Positions 44,759 to 57,114 of a stretch of DNA of 64,000 nucleotides are shown piece after piece. A program made the translations under genes and the position numbers. Source of the stretch: Lathyrus oleraceus (Eukaryota > Streptophyta > Magnoliopsida > Fabales > Fabaceae); NCBI RefSeq assembly GCF_024323335.1, contig NC_066580.1:137655648-137719647 (forward strand). Direction: 5' to 3'. The notes below the pieces were generated by a model. The model did no database searches, was not told where the DNA came from, and saw only the letters and a list, made by a program, of their open reading frames with translations. Position 1 is the stretch's first letter. The number at the start of each line of letters is the position of its first letter.

Positions 44759-45742
44759 CAAAGTCGATTCTACACTCTTCTATAAAAATTTCAAAAACGA
44801 CCTTATGATCTGTCAAATATACGTTGATGACATAATTTTTGGTTCTGCTAACCCCTCTGTGTGTCAAGAATATTCTGAGCTAATGCAGGATGAATTCGAA
44901 ATGAGTCTGATGCAAGAACTAAAGTTCTTTATCGGAATACAAATCAATCAAACATCAGATGCTACTTATGTTTATCAAAGCAAATACATAAAAGATATTC
45001 TAAAGAGGTTTGAAATGTCATAAAGCAAACCAGCAAAGACTCTTATGCACCCCACTTGCATTCTAGAGAAATAAGAGGTATGTCAGAAGGTTTGTCAGAA
45101 ACTTCATTATGGTATAATAGGTTCTCTTCTCTATCTGACTGCTACACATCCATATCTATTATTTAACGTTTGTCTCTGTGCCAGATTCTAGTTAGATCCA
45201 AGGGAATCTCACCTAACTGTTGTTAAGAAATCTTAACGTATCTGCAAGGAACACCTAACCTTGGCCTTGATGTATAAGAAAACATCATACTATAGACTTT
45301 CTGGGTATTGTGATGCAGATTATGCTAGAGACAGATTGGAACGTAAAAGCACATCTGAGAACTGTCAGGTTTTTGGATGAAACCTCATCTCATGGGCTAG
45401 CAAAAGACAAACAACCATTGCACTCTCAACTGCAGAAGCAGAATACATCTCAGCTTCACTATGCAGTACTCATATGTTCTGGATGAAAAACCAGCTTGAG
45501 GACTTTCAGATATATGAGAGTAGTATCCCTATCTTTTATGATAATACTGCTACCATATGTGTAAGTACGAACCCTATTTTACATTTTAGAGCGAAGCACA
45601 TTGAAATTAAACACCATTTTATCAGAGACTATGTTCAGAAAGGGGTAATAAGTTTAAAATTCATAGATACAAACGATCAATAAGCTGATATCTTCATAAA
45701 ACCCTTGTTAGAACAAGATTTTGATTCTACAATTTATTTCTA
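44759..45742 (+). pseudogene. Copia pol, rest of RT and RNase H
   Basis: Continues the RT interrupted at 21628. YVDDIIFG lies at about 44819-44842, followed by the RT thumb (stop at 45021-45023) and a decayed connection. RNase H includes DADYA (about 45316), the SWASKRQ segment, STAEAEYIS (about 45430) and the terminal ADIF-KP motif near 45685. At least five stops and frame changes, so long inactive. This is the SIRE/Maximus type by similarity to known motifs. It is more degraded than either Ogre, in line with its being the older host. Confidence 0.85.
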
Positions 45743-46800
45743 AGTTTTGATGGTAACAAAGGATGAAACATTTTGGTACCATAATAAATTTCTCTAAGTG
45801 TGCAGGACTCTAACGATAAATATGTATCTGATGAAACAACGTCTGACGTCACAAAAGTCCAGAACAACCGACTTAGAGTTAAAGGTACTTGCTCTGACAT
45901 TGAACACAACAATGTCCACATCATCTGCCATTTGAAGACTCTAGAACTCTGCATCTGAAGGATCTCACATATGAAAACCATGTTGATTCATACATCAGTA
46001 GGATGTCTAGTCAAAGAAAAGTCAAGAACCTCTAAAAGTAAAGAACCTCTAAAGAAGACACTACAGTCAATTATCTGAAGAATATAAGTTCTAAGAAAAA
46101 ATATCTGGATTCCGCACACTCTGAATCACACCCAACAGAACATAATCAAGAACTTAGCAGAAAAGTATTCCAAATATGGTATGAATCAAAATATGGTTAA
46201 ACATTGAATACTCTCCTAAACTGGTATAGAAAGGACATCAAAATTAATGGCATTAAGTCCCATTATTGACAAGATATCAGCATCAATGATACATTCAACG
46301 GTATCATCTCCAAGCACTATAAAAAGGTCCAACCATCATCATACCAGTACACGAAGCTATCCTACAAGAATTATGTACATCAAAAATTCAATTATCCACT
46401 AATTCTTGTTTTACGTTATCATACAAAGTTGTTGCTCTTAGTGTGAAATTATATTGTTCTTACTATGCTCACATCGCTTATCTAGAAGCACTAAACACCT
46501 TTTTGTATTTCTAAAATAGTTGTTGTAAAGTTCCTCAAGTGACTTGTGAAGTCTGTAGACTTGAGAGGGCTAAGAGATCATTGTACTCTTAGACATTGTT
46601 GTAATCTTTCTTGATTATTGGATTAAGTCCTTATTGAAGGCAAAATCACCTTGGTAGGTGGACTGGAGTAGCTTTGAATTTCAAGCGAACCAGGATAACT
46701 TCAGTGTCGTTTGTCTTTATTTTGTGTGTGTAGAAACTCCAACAATTTTTATTGTCTGTGAAAACAATTCGAACCCCCTTCTTGTTTTTCTCTACCTTTA
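45743..46800 (+). repeat. Copia LTR (about 1.06 kb) between RNase H and gag
   Basis: Lies between the end of pol on its left and a PBS plus gag on its right. The right end is fixed by the PBS at 46803. The left end is approximate (45740-45746) because the terminal dinucleotide appears mutated. The CCCCCTTCTTG..CTACCTT end is usual for SIRE-type LTRs. No full-length second copy is in the window. Confidence 0.72.
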
Positions 46801-46802
46801 AT

Positions 46803-46814
46803 CGGTATCAGAGC
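46803..46814 (+). other. Copia primer-binding site (initiator tRNA-Met type)
   Basis: CGGTATCAGAGC; the usual copia PBS is TGGTATCAGAGC, so one mismatch at the first base. Confidence 0.82.
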
Positions 46815-46884
46815 TTCGACTGTATTATTGATTTTCAAATCAAACACTTAACAGTGTAGAGATATCTAGCGTGAGAAAAACAGA

Positions 46885-47517
46885 ATGACTACCACTAATG
46901 AAAGAGATAGCTATAATGTTAAACCTCCAGTCTTCGATGGAGAGAAATTTGATTATTGGAAGGACATAATTGAAAGGTTCTTCCTAGTCTATGGCGCTGA
47001 CTTATGGGACATTGTTACAAATGGTTATGAACCACATGTATCTACTTCTAGGGTTGTCATTGCTAGAAACAAAATGAATGATGATCAGAAGTGTGATTTC
47101 AAAAATCATCATAAAGGCAGAATGATTCTGTCGAATGCCATATTCTATAATTAATATGAAAAGATCACCAACAAAGAAACAACTAAAGAAATATTTGATT
47201 CCCTAAAGGTGACTCACGAAGGCAACAATCAAGTCAACGAGACTAAGGCTTTGGCCCTAATCCAAAAATATGAAGCCTTCAGAATGGAGGGTGATGAAGC
47301 TGTAGAGTTAATGTTTTATAGATTTCAAACTTTAATTGTAGGACTCAAGGTTCTGGACAAAGGCTACACAACTGCAGATCATGTCAAAAAGATTATCAGA
47401 AGTCTACCAAAGAAATGGAGACATATGGCCACTGCCTTGAAGTTATCAATGGATCTAAACAACATAAACCTGAAAGAACTCATCAACTCCCTCAAGAGTC
47501 ATGAGATTGTAGCGGGG
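46885..47517 (+). pseudogene. Copia gag, N-terminal part
   Basis: ATG 46885 starts a SIRE-type gag (UBN2-like) with KPPVFDGEKFDYWK and the later VLDKGYTTADHVKKIIRSLP block. TAA 47152-47154 interrupts it. It continues at 52093 after the solo LTR. Gag packages the element RNA. Decay state matches the pol part. Confidence 0.87.
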
Positions 47518-50500
47518 TATTCGTTACCTTTAGATTTTTTGACTAAATCAAAAGTAAATCATACAATTCGAGTCGCCACCGCACTTCTATTTATCCAAAG
47601 GAAAGGTTAGAAAACGAACAAAAACCGAGAAGTTTTATCAAATCAAAAACTAATAAAAATGTCAGAGATCTGGGTAAGGGGGTTGGTTATGCAATGGGAA
47701 GGTTTTAAGCACCCAAAACATCCTTAGTACTCTAAGGGAGCCCTTTTTGCAAAGTTGTATGGTAGGTTGGTATTTGTGAGAATATTTGTGCAAACATGAT
47801 TGGGGAGATGAGAAGAGAATATACAAATTATTTACAATTTTGTTGTTTGAATTGATAAACCCATTGCATACGTACCATCATAAAAGGTAGGATCAAAGCC
47901 TCGTAGTTCGGGGTAAAAATCTCAAAATAAGTTGGTGAATTGATTGGTCAACAGCCTTAAAGTCTTTTGTTATCAAAGGGAGAAAACTCAACCTAAACCA
48001 CAATCCACCATGTGAGGAGAGCTTCAACATACTAGTGAAGGATCCACCCTATAATAAGTATGGAAGACTTATAGTCCAATCACTAAGGATAAGGTGAGGT
48101 TTACATCAACCACTATGATAACTCAAACCTAATAGCTAATGTTTATGAAAAGCTTTGGCAAAGGTGACCATTGGAACCACAAAAATAATCTTGAGTGAGT
48201 TGTATTTATAAATTAGAAGTATTCCCAAAATAAAGTCAAAGTTGACTTAAGGTTCAATTCAAAATAAGTATTATGAAAAGAAGTTTGAAAAATCAAAGGC
48301 ATAATGCCTAGGTTTCTAGTTTTAAAAAAAACAATGTAAATGTTTGCACAAAATGAGTTTGCCTTGGGTTAGAGTGGATAGAAGAAGAGAAGGGATAGTC
48401 CTAAACATGCAAAGATGAGAGAAGAGAGTAAAACCCTTGGAGTTCCTTTCTTGAGATCACAAAGATGATTCAAGTTGCTCTTTTCCTTTGGACTTAGCAA
48501 TTAACTCAAGCAATCAATCAAATAATCAATCAAGCTCCTAGGATCTTCCAATTGGCTTGTCTTTCTCTTAACTTGGATGCTTATGACAATGGTCCTTCTA
48601 ATTATCTCAAGTTTGGAATCCCTATCACAAGAACAAACAATCAAAAAGTTTCACAATGCAATAATAGAAATGGACAAAAAGTGAGTTTAGAATAGGGGTC
48701 CTTTCAAGTCAACTTCAAAAATTAAGCATTCTAAAGGCATGAGGCCTAGTTGCTCTTAAATCAATTTTAGCATTCTAAAGGCATGAGGCCTAGTTGCTCT
48801 TGAAACTCCATTAAGCATAGGTGAGGTCCTAATTCTAAGTCTTTTCTCCTTTTTGCATTGGGTTCCCAAAAACAAAAACAAAACAAGCACAAGGCAATAG
48901 TATATTTACACAATAATGTGCTCAAGTGAGCAAAAGGCAAATGGCATAAACATAAACATGAGCTTAAGTGAGCAAAGGGCAAAGGCAATATGAATAAATG
49001 AGCAAGAAATTAAATTGCATTAAAGTAAATTGCAAGAATTAAATGCTTGAATTAAAAGTTAGTCATTAGTGGTTAGTGTTAGTGTGCCATAAAGCAATTT
49101 AGCGCCATGTTAAGCAATCGTAAGTGGACTAATGTAGTAGTCACACCTATCTGAGGCCGGTCAATAAAACTATAGGCAAATAAACACAAGTTAGAGACCA
49201 TGACTAGTAAGCCAAGCTCCTACAACTTGTCATGCCAAAAGAAAAGAAGAATGACCTTGTATGGATTTTAAGTTTTTTGCTTGACCAAGAGGCAACCTAT
49301 CTTGGACACAAAGCAATTCACTTGATCTTTGATCAAGTCGAATTTGATTTGGATCAAAGAAGGTTAAGCTTCTCATATGTCAAGGCTAACCACAAATCAT
49401 TAACTCATTGGTCAAAAAGAAAAAAAGATGAAGAAAGGAGATGCAGATAGAATGTACAAAATGAAAATTCAAATAACATAACCAAAACACATTGATCAAA
49501 CATGAATGGAATTAATATCAATCAATGGTAAACAAAAGTGAAATGAAGACTAGAAGTCAAGAAAGGTCAAACATATTTTTTGGAATTAAAATAACACATG
49601 AAATAAAATGAACAAATTAAGATCAAACTTCAAATCCAATTCAAATCAACTTGAATAAGTCCAATTGGATCATCATAAGTCTAACATGGTCAAACAAGGT
49701 TTGACAAATTTCAAATGATTTTAAACAATTAAAAATGGAGAAAAAATAACATATATGAACTAAAATCTCAAATAAATCTCAAACCAAATAAGAAATTGAT
49801 GAGAATATTTTTCATAGACTTATCACCATTCATACATGTTAAGAAAATATTTTTGGCATTTTTGAATATCTAAAAGTATTTAAAATGAATTAAAAATAAT
49901 TAAAAACAAAACAATTCACAAAAAATATTAAGTGGAATCACAAAAATAATTAAAAATCATTTTATGAAACTAGATTTAAGAGAAATTTTTTGCAATTGGT
50001 CCCATATTTTTGTGATTCCAAATAAAGAAGTTACGAATTTTTGAAAATAAATGGAATAAAAGAAAATAAAACAGAAATTAAGAAATTAGAAAAATCAGGA
50101 GGCGTTGGATCCACATTCATTAATTGACGTGGCCAATCCTAAGGCTCTCAGGCGCGCGCTCATCATGTACCTTGGTCAAACGCGTGGTATGAAGAATTAA
50201 ATGAAGTCAAACATAACAAAGGCCAGGATTAGATCTGGAGATCATCATCCAATGGCCATGGTTTAAACGCGTGGGGACGGTGGTGGAAACCACCGTCTTC
50301 TCCGGTGAGAAGGCACAGTCTGACCACCAGTTGCAGGTTTTGCAACCTAAACTAAAACACGCGATCCTTATACCAAATTAAAGTTGGGGTGATGTACATC
50401 ACCCGTGTGACCTTAGATTTTACTCAAGATCCCTATGGAAGGAGAAATCTGAGGTTGAAAATCTAGGTGTTCAATCTGAAGTTCAACAATTCACAAAATT

Positions 50501-52087
50501 AAAGCCACCATTGGCTTGCCTCTCACATGAGGACTTCAAAAAACCAAACCAACACAAGCAATGCACAATATTCAGTGAGATTCGAAGCAAAACAGTTGAG
50601 TTGCAAACCTTTGAAGTGCAACTTTGATGAACACGATCCAACCAATCCTTTGCTTGCAGCTTGATCTTGATGTATGATATGAGAGCTAGGTTTAGGAATT
50701 AGTATTAAAATTCAACTGATGTTGTTGAAAATCAAACTTGAAAAAAGAAATGAAAATTCAAATTCCTTTGGTGTGAGGTTGGGAAATGATTTCAGCAGGG
50801 ATTCAGGCGCCTTCAGGTTGCCAATTGAATGAAGTGAAGCATGTATTTATAGATGAAGCTGCAAGGAAAGTGTGAGCAAACTCGTGTGCGTGAGAATTGG
50901 GTCCTCCATGCATGGGCCTGTACAGGCGCATGGGAGGCCCAAAATCAAATGGTTTTGCATGCTGAGCTCAAGTGAAGTAAGTTTGGATGTGCAGATTGCA
51001 TCACATTTGCTTGTGCATGAAGGTTTAACATGAAATGCATAATTGACCACAATTGTTCTCCTCTTAGAAAGTCCCATTTGGAAAACCCAAACATGGGCAT
51101 GTGAGTAATGGTTGGAAGGGTTTTGACATAAGGAACAAAAGCTATGTTGAACAAAAATTCATTTGGAGTTTGGAAAATTGTGAAAACTGGCCATGAAAAT
51201 TGTGATAACAATTGAAGTAGACATCTTAAACTTTCCAATCCAATTGGTCTCACCTCAAAATCATAAAAAATGAAGGAGTTAGGACCTTGGGAAGTTGACC
51301 CAAAATTAGGGTTTCAGTCAAAATGACCTATAATGTTTTGAAATGAATGATGACCTTCCAAGTTTCAAGTGAATTTTTGATGAACATGAAAGTTGTTCAT
51401 ATGGTTCTTAAGAACATTTTTTCTCTTAGGGTCATCATCATTTGACAAACACATCAAAAGTTAGGTCTCAGTGGATTTCAATTTAGTCAGATGAATTGAC
51501 TGATCAATTTCTCAAGTCCAAACTTCAAATCTTGATGAATGAATGATTGAGAGGCCTCACATAGGCTCATGTATATATAAAATGATGAATGAAAGAACTT
51601 CCCTTGATTGGATTTGATCATAGGTTGAGGTTGCTTCATGAGCAAGGCACAGTTGATGCACAGTTGAATTAGGGTTTCCTTGGGAAACAAGCCTCAAGCC
51701 CTTTGGTTTATCTTGATCAAATTGACAAATTAAAACACTTGGGAGACATATATGATGATTTAGAGCTTTGTGAACCATTGTCATACTTGCTTTCATATTC
51801 ATCTAGCCATTCCATTGAGCATGGGAGCCTCCTAGGAGCCTTGGATCACATGACTGCTTAAGCTTCAAATCAAAACAAGTTAGTGACATATTTTTGTGCT
51901 TTTAGTTAGTAAACAAAATAAGAAAAGCAATAATATACAATTAAAGCATGCTTGGTGGTCTCAAACCAACTCACACAAGTCCCAACCCTAGGGTTAAGGA
52001 GCCAAGATGATGTGATCCTTAAGGCAAATGCAATGAGCAATGTTATGATGCCATGAGGGATCTTAGGGCCAAAATTAGGGTCTTACA
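47518..52087 (-). repeat. Solo LTR of an Ogre-like element, minus strand, TSD GAGAT
   Basis: Read on the minus strand it starts TGTAAGACCCTAATTTTGG (at 52087) and ends CGCTACA (47518), as in the Ogre-B LTR. The minus-strand end also shares the motif cluster including CTACG (complement near 47902). It is 4570 bp and has no internal region. GAGAT at 47513-47517 and 52088-52092 is its target duplication. Solo LTRs arise by recombination between the two LTRs of one insertion. It is diverged from Ogre-B, and I do not see the P2-P6 hairpin domain in it. A 44-bp tandem duplication lies at 48725-48812. Confidence 0.88.
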
Positions 52088-52092
52088 GAGAT

Positions 52093-53207
52093 AGAGTTAG
52101 AGGAAGACTAACCTCAAAAGAAAAGCAAATCAGTGGCTCTGAAGTCTAGATCAGAAAGACGAAAGCCAAAAAGGAATAAAGCCTTTCAAGCTGAAGAAGA
52201 AGACGATGATGATTTTGAAAAAGACGATTTTGATGATGAAAAAGAGTTATCTCTTTTATTCAGAAGAGTTAAAAAACACTGGAGAAAAAGGAATAACAAC
52301 TTCAGAAGGCCCAGACAGAAGGGAGATCGTTAAAAATCTACCTCCAGAAGCAGACCAAGCAAAGAGGTAACTTGCTATGAATGTAAAGAACCAAGACACT
52401 ACAGAAACTAATGTTCAAATCTCAAGAAAGATAGTTCCGGAAAAGAAGGATTCAAGAAAAACTTCTTCAAAACTAAGAAAGGACTCATGGCTACCTGGGT
52501 CGACTCTGAATCTGACGCCTCAGAATCAGACTCTGAAATAGAACATGCAAATGTTGCATTCATGGCTACCACATCAGAAAGTTCATCCGAAAGAGAATCT
52601 GACTCTGAAGAGGTATTTTCTGATCTCTCTCACTGTGATCTAAAAGACTGTTTGTCAGAATCTCTAAACTCCTATCAGAAGCTTCAACAAAAATTTAAGC
52701 TCCTAAAAAGGGTCCATGAAGAAACTGTTGAAGAATGTGATAAGCTTGAAATAGAAGTTTCTGAACTAAAAGGAAACAGTTTTTTCCTAGAAAAAGAAAA
52801 TGAATTTTCAACCAAAAAATGTTTAAAACTTGAAGAAACTCTTTCCAAAGCTCCACCAACTTCTGACACCATCATATATAAATATGAAAAGGCTTTTCAG
52901 AAATTTCTAAAAAATGGGCTTAAAAGAAGCAAAATGGCTTTTATGATTTATGTTGTTAGTAACAATAAGAAAAGAGGAATTGAATATGACTATGATGAAG
53001 ATGAGCAAATACTTTCTACAGAGGATAAGCCTAAATCTCCTTTTTCTTATCATTACACACATGCACAGAACAAAAGTTTTAATAATGCTAGAAAACCTAA
53101 GGTTTCCAGAAACTCTAGGATAACTAATCATAAAGGACCTAAAAGATTCTAGGTACCAAAAGATAAAATAGTATATGTTGCAGATATCCTATGCAACAGA
53201 GTTAAAA
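52093..53207 (+). pseudogene. Copia gag, C-terminal part
   Basis: Continues gag in register after the solo LTR. Lys/Arg-rich region, then an acidic block (52190-52250), then a zinc knuckle near 52371-52412 (Cys-x2-Cys-x4-His-x4-Cys spacing, with Gly before His changed to Arg and a stop inside). A Ser/Glu/Asp-rich and coiled-coil region follows (52487-52850), then a PKDKIVYVADILCN segment typical of the gag-INT junction. Homology stops at about 53207. Several stops (52331, about 52411, 53150) make it non-functional. Confidence 0.82.
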
Positions 53208-53673
53208 CACGATTTTTGGTATGTTTTAAAATCTTAGTAAGATATTTCCTCCTCTTCATCCACATTTACTTCAACATTTTCTATGGCATAGAAACCCTGC
53301 ATCTCTTCATCATCCTTTACTAGAACTCCCCACTACTTCAAAACTATCACTAATCTCTATAAAGTCTACTGAAGGATACCACGGCTAAAGGATATACTTT
53401 AAGTAGGCATCACTTATTTAATTATCACTCCAAAGAAATGGGAAGATCACTAGTAAAGAAAAATCCAAAGAAAACATATCAGATATGAGACTTTGATGCA
53501 AAAGAAACAAATAAGAAACAAGTTGCATTCTACCCATTTAAACAAACGATAGAGATCAATATAATTCTAAACCTCTAGTTTTTGATGGAGATAGATTTGA
53601 CTATTGGAAGGATAAAATAAATAGTTTCTTTCTAGGCCACGATATTGATATATGGGATATGGTAGTTGATGGT
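53208..53673 (+). mobile_element. Chimeric repeat, copy 1: unknown stretch plus copia gag scrap
   Basis: The first 330 bp are unrecognised. 53545-53673 encode a gag start like 46920-47030 (VFDG, FDYWK, WDMV motifs), a second copia gag piece. The whole is repeated at 61745-62211. Confidence 0.7.
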
Positions 53674-54276
53674 TGTCATACCCCAAAATTTGCCTTCCCA
53701 TCTCATTTTCATTTAACCTTTTGTTTTAAGGTTCATCTACTTTCATGAACATTCATATCATCTAACATACTAACATCATCATGGATTCAAAGGTTGAAGC
53801 CGATTTTACTTGACAGAGACCTAAGGTTTGTTTGAGAATCAAGCCCTAGAAGTTGTGATGCTATAGTCATTATGGGGGGATCATCATGGTAATCAAAGGT
53901 GTAAAATCCTAATTAGGGACAATTGATGCTTGAGACCTAGAAGATTGCATCATGGTGTTCTTTCATTGTCCAAACCTTATTTCTTGATCTTCGAGAATGG
54001 TGAATCTTGTGGTTTGTTTTGAAGGATTGTAAACCTTAGCTTGGCTATTAGCATTGATGTCTGATACTCCTTTGGTTTGAGGTTTGGTTGTTGTTTGATT
54101 GAGCCTAAACCCTAATTCTTTGTACCATGTGGTTGGTTACAGATGTGCTTACGTTCATGATTTCTATTCATATTCCATTCATTTGGTTTTATTTTCCACG
54201 TGGCATTGGAAAGAGATTGCAAACTTCATCATTTTGCAAAAGCCAAGAATCATAATCCGACAAAATTGTGTGGTAG
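53674..54276 (+). repeat. LTR-like fragment, copy 1
   Basis: Starts TGTCATACCCCAAAATTTGCC, close to the start of the Ogre-A LTR, inside the gag scrap. It runs about 600 bp into AT-rich repeats with no recognisable LTR end. Repeated at 62212-62826. Confidence 0.62.
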
Positions 54277-55163
54277 TTAATATTTAACATTTAATAATCA
54301 AGTATATATTTTATGATTAATAAATTTTCCATTTCTTATAAATGAAATTGTTTAGTATTTCAATCTTATGTTTAATTTATATTTCAATTTTTTAAAACTC
54401 TTTTCAAAAAGATTAATGATACTTAAAATCATGATATTGAGTAATGGATAAATCATAAATACATACACCAGAAGATCTAACAGTAACGTATATCATTAGC
54501 TTATTTTTCAACTTCACGTTCTCTAATTATCATTAGCCATAATAGAAAAAATATTAAGAATATAAAGCAAACATGTTACTTAATGTCAAATATTAAATAA
54601 TATCATTTATAAAAATAGCAAATATATTAATAATATATAGCTTCAATGTTAATTGTTGAAAGATAAATATTATCTAACGGTATTAAATAAAATTTAAGAT
54701 GCATGAGATACGGAGCATATTAGAACACACCTTATTCTGAGAGTTTATGTATCTCAATAAAAAAAAGAAAAAGTGAAGATTTTAAATCCAACAATTACCT
54801 TGTCTAATATAGATAATTAATATTTAACATTTAATAATCACTTTTTTAATTATTTATATTAATAAATTTTCCACTTTTTATAAATAATATTGATTAATAT
54901 TCCAATCTTATGATTAAATTATCTTTAGTTTTTTAAAAGACTCTTCCCAAAAACTAATTATACTTAAAAAACGTGAAGTTGAACAATGAACAGTCATAGA
55001 TACTTATCAGAAAATCTTCTAGTAATAAGTCTTTATCACTCATTTATTGTTCGACTTCACACTCTATAATTATCATTAACATCCATGAAGAAAATCGTAA
55101 GAAAATGAAATGAAATACAAAACAAAAATGTTTCTTACTAGTGAAACATCAAGCAATATCAAG
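54277..55163. repeat. AT-rich tandem repeat of about 540 bp, copy 1 left part
   Basis: Units start with TAATATTTAACATTTAATAATCA near 54278 and 54817. Landmarks such as AATAAATTTTCC, TCTCTAATTATCATTA, AGATAAATATTA and TTTAAGATGCAT recur once per unit. The second unit is split by the hAT insertion and resumes at 60373. Confidence 0.72.
55156..55163. other. hAT target-site duplication, left (ATATCAAG)
   Basis: 8-bp direct repeat with 60365-60372; present once at the empty site 63712-63719. Confidence 0.95.
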
Positions 55164-55330
55164 TAGGGGTGGCAAAATGGGCCCGGCCCGCGGGCCATGC
55201 CCATTTTACCCGTCATTTTTGGCGGGTCGGGCCTGGATTTTGTACCAGCGTATTTATGTATGTTCGCCCCGCCCCGCCCCACAAAAAAATGGGGCGGGCC
55301 TAGGGCGGTCGCGGTCAGCCCGCGGGCGGG
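55164..55330. repeat. hAT left TIR and GC-rich subterminal region
   Basis: After the 13-bp TIR comes the palindrome GGCCCGCGGGCC (about 55187) and several GGGCGGG or CCCGCCCC blocks in both orientations to 55330. Mirrored at 60217-60364. Likely transposase-binding sites by analogy with other hAT elements. Confidence 0.75.
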
Positions 55331-57101
55331 TATAAGTTAAGAACAAATAATCTTAGGCTCATCCATACCAAAATTAGGGTTACATTGATCTCTCATCTCT
55401 TTGTCAAACTGAGTTATTCTCTGGAAATTACATTTATCTCTTCATCAGCCTTACAAACGGTTTCACTCTCCAGTCACACCTCTCTCTTCGTCGATATGGC
55501 CTCTCTCTTTGTCGGTCACACGGTTCAGGTAATTTTCAGCTTTCTCTTCGTCGACCACATAGATGAAATTTCTGAATTTTGTTTTTGATAAAATAGATTA
55601 AAGATAATAACTACTACAGTAGTATAATGGCGGATTGGGGTCCAGTGGTGGTGATAGCAGAATTTCGGTTATTGGTTGGTTGAGAAACGGTTAGAGGTGA
55701 AGAATTCAAGTTATGGGGTTTGTTAGCAGGGAAGTTGGAGTGAAGTTAGTTAATGTTGGTTGAAGAGTTGGTTCAATCTTTTTTCTTTGAGAATCAGTTT
55801 TTTCATTATGATTTTGTTGAAGTTGGAGGTTCATTTTCTACAGGCTCTGTTTTGTTATGCAGGGTGTAGAGGGTTCGAAGAAGAGGTTAGAGGAAAGTTT
55901 GGGATTTGGTTCTATGGGGTGTTCTGTTAAAGGTAACAGGTTGGAGAGAAATTAGAGATTCTATTATGGTTGAGGAAGATTGGAAGAGAACTCATTCTGT
56001 TCATTTGCGGTTCAGCTTTTGAAGAGAGTTTTGTGCCGGGTTTTTTTGTTCATTTTTCAATTTCATTTTCGGTTATAACAGTTGGGAGGTTAAGAGGTTA
56101 GTTATCGATTCAGTTGTGGTTCAGTTACAAGGGTTGTTATCACAGTTGAGGGTTTTTGATAGTTGGGATTCAGTTAACTATATGGTGATTCTGTTACGAC
56201 AGTTGCTAAGTCCAGGTAGCTTAAGAAGTATCGAGTTGTCAGGTAGCTTAAGAAGTCCTTCTAAGTATCAAGTTGTTTTTGATTTTGTGTTGCTAATTCC
56301 AGGTAGCTTAAGAAGTCCTTCTAAGATCTGCAACAGGTAGCTTAACAGGTAGCTTAAAGGTAGCTTAAAGGCAAAATCAAAAACAAAATATAAACACCAA
56401 AATAGTAGAATATCATTACTTCATCTGCAACAGGTAGCTTAAAGGCTTTCCAATCAAACTAACTAGACTTCCCAATGCACATGGCTGAAACCGCAATCGC
56501 AACAGGTAGCTTTTGATGTTTCAAACTAACAGGTAGCTTAAAGGCTTCCCAATGCACATGGCTGAACCTGAAACCGCAATCGCAACATTCGATAGTGTTT
56601 TCTGCAACAGTTTTTGTGTTTTTTTTTAAAACCTTGTCCTCTATGTAATGGTTGCATTGGATATGTTCATTCTGGAAATTCAAACTAACTAGACTATAGT
56701 TTTGAAATTAGTGAAGGCAGAGTGTGATAGAATGTGGGAATTTGGGTAGGTAATGTGCAGGGATTATGTAAAAGAAAAAAGAGAATTTATCAAAGCCATT
56801 GCAAAGGACAGAAATCTTTCTGACCTCTCTAAAATGAACTTTCTGTTGTGCTTAATACAGGTAAAAAACTAACTATACATTTATGATATAGAATGTTTTC
56901 CAGTATCATTAATTTTCAGTCCAGTTTCTATTATTTGAATCAAAATAAACTAACTATACATAATGTTGAAATAAAGTTCATAATGTTGATATAAAGTTTC
57001 TATTATTTTGGTTGCTTGGGTTTGTTTGGTGCATGTATAATTGGAAGATTAAGATTGCATGTTTTATAATGTTATTTTAATTTCTTTTATTTGGATACAT
57101 A
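55331..57101 (+). other. hAT 5' non-coding region
   Basis: Presumed promoter and untranslated leader of the transposase gene; it ends with an acceptor-like ATACATAG at 57095-57102. I see no domain-bearing ORF. CAGGTAGCTTAA repeats occupy 56212-56560. Confidence 0.5.
56212..56560 (+). repeat. Dispersed CAGGTAGCTTAA repeats
   Basis: About nine copies of (C)AGGTAGCTTAA, some followed by GAAGTCCTTCTAAG, at 56212, 56241, 56301, 56335, 56345, 56355, 56430, 56505 and 56530. Short and irregularly spaced. Confidence 0.7.
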
Positions 57102-57114
57102 GGTGATAAATGAA

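Larger units (their letters stand above)
21018..53207 (+). mobile_element. SIRE-type Ty1/copia element, pol and gag on opposite sides of one LTR, with two nested insertions
   Basis: Pieces in order: RT start (21018-21628), [Ogre-B], rest of RT and RNase H (44759-45742), LTR (45743-46800), PBS, gag (46885-47517), [solo LTR], rest of gag (52093-53207). Reading frames rejoin across both insertions once one copy of each target duplication is removed. INT is absent. The left end abuts Ogre ORF1 and the right end a copia gag scrap, both without LTRs. It is therefore either a fusion of two copies through one LTR or a circularly permuted copy. Confidence 0.8.
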
